Origin: Vulcanimicrobiota bacterium
Lineage (GTDB): Bacteria > Vulcanimicrobiota > Vulcanimicrobiia > Vulcanimicrobiales > Vulcanimicrobiaceae
DNA length: 64,000 nucleotides
Reading direction: 5' to 3'
Assembly: GCA_019232905.1 (NCBI GenBank)
Contig: JAFANA010000098.1
Coordinates: 1 to 64,000, forward strand
Made by a program: the position numbers and the translations under genes. Positions within the stretch are counted from its first letter, which is position 1, and every line of letters starts with the position of its first letter. This document shows, in pieces, positions 28,716 through 38,314 of the stretch. Under the pieces are notes generated by a model, which worked only from the letters and a program-made list of their open reading frames with translations, did no database searches and was not told where the DNA came from.

Positions 28716-28926
28716 GACTGGGCTCCTTTGACGACCGGAAATCGCCAATAGAGCCGACATTGTGCGGCAAGAAGCGCACCACACTCGTCGGCCACAAGTG
28801 AATCATGTAAGTGTAACATCCGCGAGGTTACTGAAGTGAATGCCGAACGGAGCTCTCCACTAGTCCTGAAGTGCTTAGCAGCACATGCACCTGTCGAGCG
28901 TCTACGTGAAGTCGCCTGTTATTCTG

Positions 28927-29481
28927 TTAGACCCGTTCGTATCTCAATCGCACTGCATCTTCTCCGACGCGATCGCTGCCGATCAGTCGAAGTGATGGAC
29001 GAGTGCCTGCGAAGTACGGCTTTCCTTCGCCGAGTACGAACGGGCGGAAGTAGAGATGGTACTCATCGATCAAGCCGAGTCTCGTAAGGCTCGCCGCTAA
29101 CTCAGGCCCCGCGACGCCGATGTCGCCGTGGATTTCCGATTTCAAGTTGCGCACACATGCTTCAATGTCGCGATCGACGAGCGTGGCGTGAGGGCCGACC
29201 GACTTCAGCGTAGTTGACACGACCCATTTTCGTTGCGCGCGCCACGCGGACGCAAAGTCACGACGCAGCGTATCCCAGTCGGGTTGATCTTCATCCCAAT
29301 AGCGCATCGTTTCGTAGATGCGACGACCGTACACACCGGCGGCCAAACGGCTCTCGAGGTCGGTGAAGTGACGAAAAAGCGCGTCATCGGGCGGCGCATG
29401 CAGCGGCGGCTCCAGCGCGCCGTCCACCGCCGCGACGTACCCGTCGAGGGACTGCGCCATTGCGAAAATCAATTTTCCCAT
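28927..29481 (-). CDS. dihydrofolate reductase/RibD C-terminal family protein
   Basis: MGKLIFAMAQSLDGYVAAVDGALEP, DIGVAGPELAASLTRLGLIDEYHLYFRPFVLGEGKPYF. Confidence 0.87.
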   Translation of the reverse strand: MGKLIFAMAQSLDGYVAAVDGALEPPLHAPPDDALFRHFTDLESRLAAGVYGRRIYETMRYWDEDQPDWDTLRRDFASAWRAQRKWVVSTTLKSVGPHATLVDRDIEACVRNLKSEIHGDIGVAGPELAASLTRLGLIDEYHLYFRPFVLGEGKPYFAGTRPSLRLIGSDRVGEDAVRLRYERV

Positions 29482-29505
29482 ACGGCCAAACCTCCGGGCA
29501 CAGAC

Positions 29506-29550
29506 GAAGAAACAACAAGAAGCCGGACAACACCGTCCGGCTTCTTGTTG
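29506..29550 (-). terminator. Rho-independent terminator of the repeat-protein gene
   Basis: Perfect 16-bp inverted repeat caacaagaagccggac/gtccggcttcttgttg (29513-29550), 6-nt loop; minus-strand reading continues TTTCTTC. Confidence 0.75.
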
Positions 29551-29564
29551 CTCTACCGCAGGGG

Positions 29565-30920
29565 TCAGACCCCTTGTAGCAGTTTTGCCAAACCGAGTTT
29601 ACGTGCGGTTCTGCGTTTGCGAGCGCGTCCGGCGGCGAGGAGTTTCAGAAGGTCGCGACCGCCGCCGTCATCATCATCGTCCTCATCCTCGTCTTCGTCG
29701 CTCTCTTCGCCGCGATTCTTCACGAGATAGGCGAGCAATGCTCTGCGCAGCCTGCGCCGGCGGATCAGTCCGCGCGCGACGAGCGCGCGCAACAGCCTTC
29801 CTTCACCGCCGCTGTCGTCGTCATCGTCGTCGTCATCCTCGTCCTCGTCGCTCTCCGCACCGCGGCCCTTCACCAGCTCGGCGAGGAGTAACCGGCGCAT
29901 CTTCCTCCCGCGCAACATCCGCCTCGCGACTACGGAACGCGCAAGTTTCGCGACGTCGAAACCGTCGCCATCGTCGTCATCATCCTCATCTTCGTCCGAG
30001 TCTTCGCCTCGCGACTTCAGGAGTTTGCCGAGGATCGCGCGACGTAATGCACGGTGGCGCATCATGCGGCGACCGAGGAGCGCACGAAGCAAGGTCCGTT
30101 CGGAACCACCGCCGCCTTCGTCCTCGTCGTCGCCTTCGTCTTCGTCCTCATCGCTCGCGTCAGCGCGTGCTTTGAGAATCTCAGCGAGGAATAAGCGACG
30201 CAACTTGCGTGCGCGGAAAATTTTACCCGCGATGACGGCGCGCACGAGCTTACGCTCCGGTGAAGCATCATCCGAATCGTCGTCATCTTCGCTTTCACTG
30301 CGACTGCGAACGAGTTCCGCAAGCAATGCGCGGCGCAACAGACGCCGTCGCGCTATGCTTTTGCCGATGATCGCGCGCACGAGCACGCGGCCGCGGCCGG
30401 CATCGCTGCCTTCATCATCGTCGTCGGCTTCGTCGCTGTCGTCGTCTCCTTCTTCACCACGAGCGCTCAGCAATTTTGCGAGCAGCGCTCGGCGCAGCGT
30501 GCGGCGACGCATCATCCGTTTCCCGACAAGCGCGCGAACGATCATGTTGGTCGTGTCGTCGCTGTCGCTGTCGCCTTCGTCATCGGAATCATCATCGTCG
30601 CTTTCTTCACCGCGGCCGCTTACCAGCGCAGCCAGCAGTGCCCGACGCAACTTCGCGCGACGTACCAGACGCCGTCCGACTAAGAATCCAATGAGTTTAC
30701 GCTCGTCGTCTCCACCTTCATCCGTATCGTCATCTGAGTCTTCGCTCTCACTCTCTCCCGAACCGCGAAGTAACTCCGTGAGAAGCAATGCGCGCAAACG
30801 GGTGCGGCGCCTGCGACTGCCGAGCAACACGGCCGTTAATTTGCGGCGGTCGTCGTCGCTCAGCTTTTCCTCTGTTCCGTTCAGGGTATCTGGATCATAC
30901 GTGGTCGTCATGTCCAACAC
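29565..30920 (-). CDS. tandem-repeat polyampholyte protein: basic amphipathic modules alternating with acidic Asp/Glu/Ser linkers
   Basis: Single long ORF with nine modules like RLLRALVARGLIRRRRLRRALLAYLVKNRGEESDEDEDEDDDDD. GTG (30920) with SD gaggag, or ATG (30911), as start. Confidence 0.85.
   Translation of the reverse strand: MLDMTTTYDPDTLNGTEEKLSDDDRRKLTAVLLGSRRRRTRLRALLLTELLRGSGESESEDSDDDTDEGGDDERKLIGFLVGRRLVRRAKLRRALLAALVSGRGEESDDDDSDDEGDSDSDDTTNMIVRALVGKRMMRRRTLRRALLAKLLSARGEEGDDDSDEADDDDEGSDAGRGRVLVRAIIGKSIARRRLLRRALLAELVRSRSESEDDDDSDDASPERKLVRAVIAGKIFRARKLRRLFLAEILKARADASDEDEDEGDDEDEGGGGSERTLLRALLGRRMMRHRALRRAILGKLLKSRGEDSDEDEDDDDDGDGFDVAKLARSVVARRMLRGRKMRRLLLAELVKGRGAESDEDEDDDDDDDDSGGEGRLLRALVARGLIRRRRLRRALLAYLVKNRGEESDEDEDEDDDDDGGGRDLLKLLAAGRARKRRTARKLGLAKLLQGV
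29568..30857 (-). repeat. nine diverged protein-coding repeat modules of about 31-53 aa
   Basis: Repeats conserved at protein level ([LV]RA[LV][LV][GA]..[MI].R...LRRALLA[EK]L[LV]..RGE[ED]S[DE]n); DNA copies are diverged. Confidence 0.85.
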
Positions 30921-31020
30921 TAACTCTCCTCGCTCATGGCGATGGAACACATACGTAACCTAGCCATAGTAGTGAGTTGTTAGCGCAAGAGTCTATCCAA
31001 ATTTGCTGTGAATCTCGAAA

Positions 31021-31530
31021 TTATCGGATAGCGGTCGTAATGTCGAGGGTGACGTCGACGGGATTTCCGATGACCGGATCAAGCTTCACGATCTTCATTC
31101 CAAACGCGTGACGATCGATTTTGCACGTAGCTCGATAGTGCGGACGTTCGGCGGTTCCGAGCGACATGACGGCAAGCGTCTCACTCTGTGCTACGCCGTG
31201 AATGGTTAACATGCCCGTCATCGTAAACCCGCCGGGGGCCGGCGCGATGTTCGTGCTCTGAAATGTCCACGTCGGATAGCTCTTCGTGTCAAACCAATCG
31301 CCGCCCGTGAGAGCCGCATCACGATCGGAGTCGTCGGTATGCAAATGCGTTGCATCGAGTTGCGCGCTTACATTCGTCGGCACGGTAGAACCGGGAGGCA
31401 GCTCGATGCTGCCACGTACAATCGGGACAGTACCGGTCACATGTTCGACGAAAACATGTTCGACGGAAAATTGTGCGCTTGAGTGCGCCGGATCGATTGC
31501 GAGGACGACGCCGAGAATGAACGCGAGCAT
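31021..31530 (-). CDS. YceI-family protein
   Basis: IDPAHSSAQFSVEHVFVEHVTGTVPIVRGSIELPPGS ... FDTKSYPTWTFQSTNIAP. Confidence 0.9.
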   Translation of the reverse strand: MLAFILGVVLAIDPAHSSAQFSVEHVFVEHVTGTVPIVRGSIELPPGSTVPTNVSAQLDATHLHTDDSDRDAALTGGDWFDTKSYPTWTFQSTNIAPAPGGFTMTGMLTIHGVAQSETLAVMSLGTAERPHYRATCKIDRHAFGMKIVKLDPVIGNPVDVTLDITTAIR

Positions 31531-32597
31531 TAGTATCCAATCGTGAATTGAAGATTCATCGTATTATTCGTCTGCGGGTTGTGACTGATCACATCTTCGA
31601 TCGTAATACGAGAGTTACGTGACGGTCCGTAGCCGAGCAGCACCACACCGTCGCGACTAAACGTACCGGGCAATGTCTCGCTCGTTCCTTCGTACCGCGC
31701 GAGTGCAAAGAGGCGTCGTGAAAAGGCGAAGCGCAGCTGAGTGAATCCGCCGCTCGACGCCGCGCCGAATCCCGTTCCGGGATCCGAGTCCCAACCGGTT
31801 TGAATCAGCGATTCACTCGTCCAGGCTCCGCTCTGATAGACGAAGCTGTAGCCGGTGCGCGTGAAATGATCCAGCGAGCCGGGAAGCAGCGGGCGCTCAC
31901 CGGCATAGTGATAGAAGCCCGGCGTCACCGGTCCGATCGCATCGGTGATGAATTCCATCGTATCCGTTCCCGTCTTGGACAAACCGCTAAGACGATCGTA
32001 ACCAGGGCCGGCGAACAGTTGCGCGTTCAAACCGTGCAGCGTATCGCCAATCGTGAGTTTGCCGCCAACCTTCGGATCGAAGAAATTGAACGGATTTGTC
32101 CCGATCGTTTGATCGTAGATCGTGTAGTGCTGATATGTCTCACGAAAGGTTTCGGGATCCACCGGAAGCGGGAGCGTGAATGAACCGGCTTGGGCGTAAA
32201 ACGGAATCTTCGCGCTCCAGGGATTGATACGATCGCTGATCCATGCGTCGCGCAACAAGCCGGGCTCACCGCCGTCGACGACATATTGCTCGACGAAAAA
32301 GCTGCCACGCGTACCAATCGTTCCGGCCGTGAAGAGTTCGATCTCGTCAACGATTGCTTTCGGAAGGCCCTCGCCGTTGGGACCCGAGCCTTGATTCGCG
32401 CTCGAGTCGACGAGATTCACTTTTGTCGCGAGCGGCAACGCGGGGCCCGCCGAAACGACCGGAATCCGGTCTCCGGCTGCCAAAAAGTGCGCCCCGAATT
32501 CGTTCAGATGCGGGATGACGGTGTGGCACTTTTGACACGTCACGCCGTACTGATGCGCAAATAAGGCAATGGCGAAGACCGCGGACATTAGGTTCAC
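31530..32597 (-). CDS. outer-membrane-like protein with N-terminal c-type heme motif
   Basis: HQYGVTCQKCHTVIPHLNEFGAHF (CxxCH), then a long beta-barrel-like region ending in an aromatic residue (LQFTIGY); TAATG coupling to YceI gene. Confidence 0.75.
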   Translation of the reverse strand: MNLMSAVFAIALFAHQYGVTCQKCHTVIPHLNEFGAHFLAAGDRIPVVSAGPALPLATKVNLVDSSANQGSGPNGEGLPKAIVDEIELFTAGTIGTRGSFFVEQYVVDGGEPGLLRDAWISDRINPWSAKIPFYAQAGSFTLPLPVDPETFRETYQHYTIYDQTIGTNPFNFFDPKVGGKLTIGDTLHGLNAQLFAGPGYDRLSGLSKTGTDTMEFITDAIGPVTPGFYHYAGERPLLPGSLDHFTRTGYSFVYQSGAWTSESLIQTGWDSDPGTGFGAASSGGFTQLRFAFSRRLFALARYEGTSETLPGTFSRDGVVLLGYGPSRNSRITIEDVISHNPQTNNTMNLQFTIGY

Positions 32598-32608
32598 CGC
32601 CGAATAAT

Positions 32609-32624
32609 ATTAGGCATACCTAAT
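32609..32624. promoter_or_regulatory. putative DtxR/IdeR-type metal regulator operator
   Basis: Palindrome ATTAGG-CATA-CCTAAT in the 67-bp divergent intergenic region; extra half-sites TTAGG 32588-32592 and CCTAA 32637-32641. Confidence 0.5.
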
Positions 32625-32664
32625 TGATGTCAACAACCTAACGCGGGCGGGGAGGGTTTGGGAC

Positions 32665-33978
32665 ATGCCGCCGCTCAACTCGGACTCACCCATGCCCGAA
32701 CTCGAGGCGCGTCCGCGCACGTTCATTCCCGGCCCCTTACGGGGCTCGATCGACCTCCCCGGCGACAAGTCCATCTCCCACCGGGCGCTCATTACTGCCG
32801 CGGCATCAGCGCGTCCGATCGAGATCCGAAACCTGAACCCCGGGCGCGACGTCCGCGCGACGCGGGAAGCGCTCGTTGCCCTCGGGGCGCGGATCGAAGG
32901 TGACGGCGCGTTCGTGCGCGTCAGTGGAAGCGGATTGCGGGAACCGATGGGCGAGATCGACTGCATGAACTCGGGCTCGACCGCGCGCATGGTGCTCGGC
33001 GTCTGCGCCGGCGCCGATGTACCCGCGCGCTTCGACGGCGACGCCTCGCTGCGCCGGCGTCCCATGGAGCCCGTTGCGGCGCAACTGCGCGCCTTCGGAG
33101 CGCGCATCGACACGACCGGCGGGGTGTTGCCGATGACGATTTCCGGAACGCCCGAAATCGAGACGCGGCGCTTCATCCTGATCGCGCCGTCGGCACAAAT
33201 TAAATCGGCGCTGCTCTTTGCCGGCCTCTACGCGAACTCGAGTGTTGAGATTCTCGGCGACCGTTCGTCGCGCGATCATACGGAACGGCTGCTGCGCTAT
33301 CAAGGCGCCGACATCTCCTGGGATGGTCGCACAATCGCATTGCGCAGCGGCATCACGCGCGCTGAGCCGATCGACGTCGCGGGCGATTTCTCGTCAGCGG
33401 CGTTTTTCATCGTCGCCGCGACGGTGACACCGGGCAGCGAGCTGACAATCCGGCACGCCGGCGTCAATCCGACGCGCACCGGGTTGCTCGACGCACTACT
33501 CGACATGGGCGCCGACATCGAACTGCGCAACGCGCGCGAGGTATGCGGTGAGCCCGTCGCCGATCTCATCGTGCGCCATGCGGAGCTGCACGGGACGACG
33601 ATCGATGCCGATCGCGCACTGCGCGCGGTCGACGAGATCCCAATTCTCGCCGTCGCCGCGGCATTCGCACGCGGCAATACGAAGATCACGGGCGTTCGCG
33701 ACCTGCGCACGAAAGAATCGGATCGCGTGGCCGCCATCGAACGCCTTCTCGGCGCTGCGAGAATTACCGTCGACGTCGCCGCGAACGGACTGGTGATCGA
33801 GGGCGGAACGCCGAAGGGAACGGGTGCAGTGGTCGAAACGCATGACGACCACCGCATTGCAATGGCCACGGCTGCGCTCGCGGCAGGCGCCGGTCCCGTC
33901 GCCGTGGACAGTGATGCGAGTATCGACGTCAGTTTTCCGGCGTTCATCGAAACGCTACGGAGTGTGCAAGTCGCGTGA
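32665..33978 (+). CDS. aroA: 3-phosphoshikimate 1-carboxyvinyltransferase (EPSP synthase)
   Basis: LRGSIDLPGDKSISHRALI, NSGSTARMVLGVCAG, DLRTKESDRVAAIERLL, THDDHRIAMATA. Confidence 0.96.
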   Translation: MPPLNSDSPMPELEARPRTFIPGPLRGSIDLPGDKSISHRALITAAASARPIEIRNLNPGRDVRATREALVALGARIEGDGAFVRVSGSGLREPMGEIDCMNSGSTARMVLGVCAGADVPARFDGDASLRRRPMEPVAAQLRAFGARIDTTGGVLPMTISGTPEIETRRFILIAPSAQIKSALLFAGLYANSSVEILGDRSSRDHTERLLRYQGADISWDGRTIALRSGITRAEPIDVAGDFSSAAFFIVAATVTPGSELTIRHAGVNPTRTGLLDALLDMGADIELRNAREVCGEPVADLIVRHAELHGTTIDADRALRAVDEIPILAVAAAFARGNTKITGVRDLRTKESDRVAAIERLLGAARITVDVAANGLVIEGGTPKGTGAVVETHDDHRIAMATAALAAGAGPVAVDSDASIDVSFPAFIETLRSVQVA

Positions 33979-35165
33979 ATCAGCAACCGGTTTACACCGC
34001 GGATGAATTCGAATCGGAAGCGCGTTATATCGACACGCTGATCTGGGAAGCGCTTGCGATCGAGCCGGGCAGCAAAGTGCTGCTCTGCGGATACGGACCC
34101 GACGGCGCATACGCCCGGCGCGCCGTCGACGCGCGCGCAAAAATCACCGTCATCGAACACCGCAACGACGCGATCAATCAAAACGCAAAACTCGATGCAA
34201 AATTGCTGCGCGGCAGCACGTCGGTCATTCCCGCAAAAGATAATTCGTTCGATCTCGCGATCGCATTCCATTACCTGCACGAAATCGATCCGTTCTTTCA
34301 CGCGCAAGTGCTAGCGGAACTCGCGCGTGTCGCGCGCCGGGTTGCGGTCGTTGAGCCGGCGCCGCCGGCAGATCCACTAGGCAAACGCATCGCGTTATTG
34401 TATTCGCAAGCCAAACGCGAACTCGGACAGTTCGAATACTATCAACCGCTGGAATATTGGAAAAAATTATTACAGTCGGTAAAGGCGGACGTTTCGCAGC
34501 ACGTCTTTGCGTTTGCGAAAGTACCGCCGCGCGAGTATCTCTACGACACGGTCGAATTGATGCTGCACACGATCGAGATGGAGGACGCGCCGCCGGAATA
34601 CGTCGAGGAATTGCGCCAGATCGCGAAGCGTTCCGACGCGCAGATCCTCCCGCCGCCGCGCTACGTGCTTGTCGGCGCAGCCGCGGGCGAGTTAGTGTTG
34701 CCGAAGTTTACGCAACGTCCGGCGACGTCAGTAACCGCGAAACCGTCGAAGGCCATTCCGGCTGCAAAGGCGCGCGCTGAGGTTTCGCAAGAAGCGGGTT
34801 ACGAATTTCCGCCGGTACCCGCGCCGGCGGGGAACGTCACGCCGCCGGAAACGATCACGCCGCCTGCTGCGGCTCCGCCGGTCGCACCAGCGCCACCCGC
34901 ACCGCCTGCGCCTGCCGTAACGGGATTTGGGCCGTCCACCGACACGCCCGCACCAGGATTTGGCGTGCCGGGACTGCCGTTCGGAACGCCGGCGCCGGCC
35001 GTTCCCGCACCGGAGACACCGGCTGCCGCGTCGCCGTTCGGCGTTCCGTTCGCCGTACCCGGAGCGGAAACACAAAGCGGCTTCGGGCTTCCGCCCGAAG
35101 GCGTACCGCCGTCATCGACGTGGCAATGGGAACCGCCGGAAAATCCCGACGAACAGAAACCGTAA
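33975..35165 (+). CDS. class I SAM-dependent methyltransferase with Pro/Ala/Gly/Phe-rich C-terminal tail
   Basis: KVLLCGYGPDGAYARRAVDARAKITVIEHR, DNSFDLAIAFHYLHEIDPF; tail PAPGFGVPGLPFGTPAPAVPAP...SPFGVPFAVPG. Confidence 0.8.
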   Translation: MNQQPVYTADEFESEARYIDTLIWEALAIEPGSKVLLCGYGPDGAYARRAVDARAKITVIEHRNDAINQNAKLDAKLLRGSTSVIPAKDNSFDLAIAFHYLHEIDPFFHAQVLAELARVARRVAVVEPAPPADPLGKRIALLYSQAKRELGQFEYYQPLEYWKKLLQSVKADVSQHVFAFAKVPPREYLYDTVELMLHTIEMEDAPPEYVEELRQIAKRSDAQILPPPRYVLVGAAAGELVLPKFTQRPATSVTAKPSKAIPAAKARAEVSQEAGYEFPPVPAPAGNVTPPETITPPAAAPPVAPAPPAPPAPAVTGFGPSTDTPAPGFGVPGLPFGTPAPAVPAPETPAAASPFGVPFAVPGAETQSGFGLPPEGVPPSSTWQWEPPENPDEQKP

Positions 35166-35498
35166 CTAGGTGTGATTGAACAGTAAGCGGATCGCTGCGC
35201 CTGCGGTCCGCACCGCAGCAACGGCTTGCGGAATTCGCATCTCGGCAATGCCGTCGTTCATCGTACGGATCGCAGCATTCGCGCGAACGAGCAATGCGTC
35301 CAGCGCGGCGACGTCTTCATTGATCTGCTGCATGTTGCTTTGCGCTCGCGCAAATGCGGCAAGCAACGGCTGCGCTTTCATGCGTTCGACGTGATTCTTC
35401 ACGATGCGCGCGGCGCTCATCGCGCGCACGGCGCCGTACGCGATTAACACAAGCGCAAGCACGACGCAGATCACGAGGACCCAGGCCGGCCACGCCAT
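35166..35498 (-). CDS. small membrane protein, DUF948-like
   Basis: N-terminal TM AWVLVICVVLALVLIAYGAVRA followed by coiled-coil-like region. Confidence 0.6.
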   Translation of the reverse strand: MAWPAWVLVICVVLALVLIAYGAVRAMSAARIVKNHVERMKAQPLLAAFARAQSNMQQINEDVAALDALLVRANAAIRTMNDGIAEMRIPQAVAAVRTAGAAIRLLFNHT

Positions 35499-35504
35499 CG
35501 ATAA

Positions 35505-35735
35505 TTAAGCGGCGGACTCGCCGGAAGACGACGACCCGGAGTCGCTGGACGAACTCGACGAGCGCGAATCGGTAATGTAGAACCCCGAACCGTTGAAGAT
35601 AATCGGCGCAGGATTGAAGACGCGGCTCATCTGCCCGCCGCAATGCGGGCACGGGTCGGAGTGGGTGTCGTTAAAACCGTGGCGGACTTCGGTGTCCTTG
35701 CCACAGGCGGCGCAGCGGTAATCGTAGAGCGGCAT
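35505..35735 (-). CDS. FmdB-family zinc ribbon protein
   Basis: MPLYDYRCAACGKDTEVRHGFND...CPHCGGQMSRVFNPAPIIFNGSGFYITD with Ser-rich tail. Confidence 0.93.
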   Translation of the reverse strand: MPLYDYRCAACGKDTEVRHGFNDTHSDPCPHCGGQMSRVFNPAPIIFNGSGFYITDSRSSSSSSDSGSSSSGESAA

Positions 35736-35788
35736 ACGGCTTTGTTTATACCAGAGCTAGCAGTCCCGGTCAACGACTGCCAATGTAG

Positions 35789-36286
35789 CTAAAAGTAAGG
35801 AAGCGCGCTCTCGTGATGCTCGACGAGACCCTTGAAATGGATGAGGGCATCGCAGAGCACCCGTTCAAATTTCCGGCCGTTTTTCCACGAATCCATCATC
35901 ACACCGACCGCTCCGCCGTACGCCGGGTAGGCGAGTCTGACGTGGATCCTCGCGCGTGATGTTTTGCGCTCGATGCGAAAATCGATGCGCCGTCGCACGG
36001 AAAATGCGCCGACGAGCGAGAGGTGATAATTCGCAATGAATTGGTCGACTTCGTACAGCTGTTCTTCTTCGCCGGGAAGCGTCGAGCGGACGGTCACTTC
36101 GGAGCCGAGCGCGAGAGAAGCCGTGGGATCAGCAGCGGCAGCGCTGCGAATGCAAGAGAGCCAGACGGGCCACTTCTCGACCGCACACAGAAGCGCGAAC
36201 GCATCTTCGACGGGAGAGTCGATATCCAGGCTTGCGCTGTACGACCGCAGCCCGGGGCGGGCAAGGGCATCGGTCATGATAGCCAT
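35789..36286 (-). CDS. SRPBCC/polyketide cyclase-like protein
   Basis: SASLDIDSPVEDAFALLCAVEKWPVWLSCIRS... typical START-like N-terminus. Confidence 0.7.
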   Translation of the reverse strand: MAIMTDALARPGLRSYSASLDIDSPVEDAFALLCAVEKWPVWLSCIRSAAAADPTASLALGSEVTVRSTLPGEEEQLYEVDQFIANYHLSLVGAFSVRRRIDFRIERKTSRARIHVRLAYPAYGGAVGVMMDSWKNGRKFERVLCDALIHFKGLVEHHESALPYF

Positions 36287-36352
36287 GGACCGACACCTTC
36301 GTCACACTACTGCTAGTGCCTGCTAAAAGTCGCAGACACTAGCGGTAGGGGT

Positions 36353-37534
36353 TCAGGCGCCTAGTTCCTTCTTTCCACGGCCCACGAAACGCGCGAAGGC
36401 TACGAGGGTCTCGACGCCGATCGGCAATGCGGCTTCGTCGATGCGGAATTCGGCGCTGTGTCCGGGGTAGATCGACTGCGCGGCTTCGCTGCGAATGCCA
36501 AGGCGTACGTGGACGCCGGGAACGCGTTGGGCGAAATAAGCGAAGTCTTCGCCGCCCATGGTTGGTGCCAAGCGCTCAACGCGTACATCGCCGCGTTCGC
36601 GCATGTGCGCTGCGAACGCTTCGGCAAGTTGCTGATCGTTGACGACCGGCGGATACCCGCGCACGATGCGAATCTCTGCGCTCGCGCCGTACGCAGCCGC
36701 AACGTTGTCGACGATGCGTCGAACGCGCGCCTCGAGTCCGTCGCGAATCGCAGGGTCGTGCGCGCGTAACGTGCCGGACATTTTGACTTCGTCTGCGATG
36801 ACGTTGTTCCGGTAACCGCCGCTGATCGTTCCGATCGTAACGACGACGCTCTTGAGTGGATCCGTTTCGCGCGCTGCGATATTCTGCAATGCCAGCACGA
36901 TTGCACCGGCGACGGGAATTGCGTCGATCGCGGTGTGCGGATACGCGCCATGCCCGCCTTTTCCGCGCACCGTAATGTAGAGTTCATCGGCCGACGCATT
37001 GACCGGGCCGGGCGTGATGCCGATCTCACCCGGCGCAATGCGCGGATCGACGTGCAGCATTGCGACGGCTTCCACTTTCGGATCGTCGAGCGCGCCTTCC
37101 GCAATCATCGGTTCCGCGCCGCCGGGCCCTTCTTCCGCCGGCTGAAAGAGCAATACGGCCGTCCCGGCAAATGAGTCGCGTGTTGCTTGCAACACGTGCG
37201 CTGCACCGAGCAGCATCGCGGTATGCGCGTCATGTCCGCACGCGTGCATCTTGCCTTCGACTTCCGATGCGAATGGAAGGCCGGTGCGTTCCGTAATCGG
37301 CAGCGCATCCATGTCGGCACGCAAGCCGGCGACGTGTCCCGGAAGCGCGCCACGCACGATGCCGACGACGCCCGTCTTGGCGACCCGACGATGCGGGATG
37401 CCGAGCGCGTCGAGTTCTGCCTCGACGAGCGCGCTCGTTCGATGCTCTTCGAAGCCGAGCTCGGGATGGCGATGGATCGTGCGGCGCAGTTCGACCACGC
37501 GATCGATGACGGTTGCGGGAAGGTCCTGGATCAT
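36353..37534 (-). CDS. M20 family amidohydrolase/peptidase
   Basis: [60 protein letters not shown]. Confidence 0.95.
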   Translation of the reverse strand: MIQDLPATVIDRVVELRRTIHRHPELGFEEHRTSALVEAELDALGIPHRRVAKTGVVGIVRGALPGHVAGLRADMDALPITERTGLPFASEVEGKMHACGHDAHTAMLLGAAHVLQATRDSFAGTAVLLFQPAEEGPGGAEPMIAEGALDDPKVEAVAMLHVDPRIAPGEIGITPGPVNASADELYITVRGKGGHGAYPHTAIDAIPVAGAIVLALQNIAARETDPLKSVVVTIGTISGGYRNNVIADEVKMSGTLRAHDPAIRDGLEARVRRIVDNVAAAYGASAEIRIVRGYPPVVNDQQLAEAFAAHMRERGDVRVERLAPTMGGEDFAYFAQRVPGVHVRLGIRSEAAQSIYPGHSAEFRIDEAALPIGVETLVAFARFVGRGKKELGA

Positions 37535-37553
37535 TGGGCAACTCGTTCTAACA

Positions 37554-38306
37554 ATGACCGGAGCCGACCTCGCGCTCGCCGCGCTGATCAATCGCGCTGC
37601 GCAAGCCTACACATATCACCGCCCGACGTACGTGACCTACACCGAGAACAGTCATATCGAGGGGTTTGGTCAGAAACGCGACATCAATCGTTCGATCTCG
37701 GTTCGCGTCGCCGATGACTATGCCGTGATGCGCGACCTGCCGCAAGGCGGTCAGAACGTCGGCGAGGCGTTTCCGATGATCCCGTTCTTTGATGCTTTTT
37801 CGAACTTCCGCTTTTGTTACACGGCTCCGAACACCAAGAAGATCGACATCACGTTTACGCCCGGCGCTGCGGAATATTTAAAGACGCCCGACCCTGACAC
37901 AAGCGTTGATATCGTCGTGCCCTATTTCAGTGAACTGGCACCGCACTATGCGCCCGATTCAACCGAGACTGCGCTGCACTTTCTGAACGACCCGACGCCG
38001 CGAACCAAAGACTACTTGTATGCAAGCGAAGTTGTCGAAGATCCGGCTTCGCAACTGCCGTCGCACGTGACGATGAAACAAAACAACGGGGATATGATTA
38101 TCGGCCTGGATTATTCAATGGTGCAAGGCTATTGGATGATCACGCGTGGCACGTACACGGCAACGGAACATACCGTAATCGGCTTCTCATTCAAGGTGAC
38201 CGCCACGACCACGTTCTCGGATTTCTCTTTTAGTGACACGGCGCCCGATCCGCTCTTGGCCGGACCGCCGAGTCCGCACCCGGCAGCAACGTGTGCGCCG
38301 AGCTGA
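37554..38306 (+). CDS. hypothetical protein resembling the 13446-14240 product
   Basis: 251-codon [37 protein letters not shown] resembles YSELIHITQDGHRYEFANANVTYRDDGLAYI. Confidence 0.6.
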   Translation: MTGADLALAALINRAAQAYTYHRPTYVTYTENSHIEGFGQKRDINRSISVRVADDYAVMRDLPQGGQNVGEAFPMIPFFDAFSNFRFCYTAPNTKKIDITFTPGAAEYLKTPDPDTSVDIVVPYFSELAPHYAPDSTETALHFLNDPTPRTKDYLYASEVVEDPASQLPSHVTMKQNNGDMIIGLDYSMVQGYWMITRGTYTATEHTVIGFSFKVTATTTFSDFSFSDTAPDPLLAGPPSPHPAATCAPS

Positions 38307-38314
38307 TTGCGAAC

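Noticed and set aside
29640-30780. Repeated tcgtcatcg-like tracts considered as CRISPR or minisatellite
   Set aside because: The periodicity is codon repetition for Asp/Glu/Ser linkers in a coding frame; there are no constant direct repeats with unique spacers.
30025-30963. 312-aa Ser-rich ORF antisense to the repeat gene (and 29585-30175)
   Set aside because: It is the mirror of Asp/Glu/Arg codons on the minus strand. The minus-strand ORF has an SD, a terminator and coherent modules.
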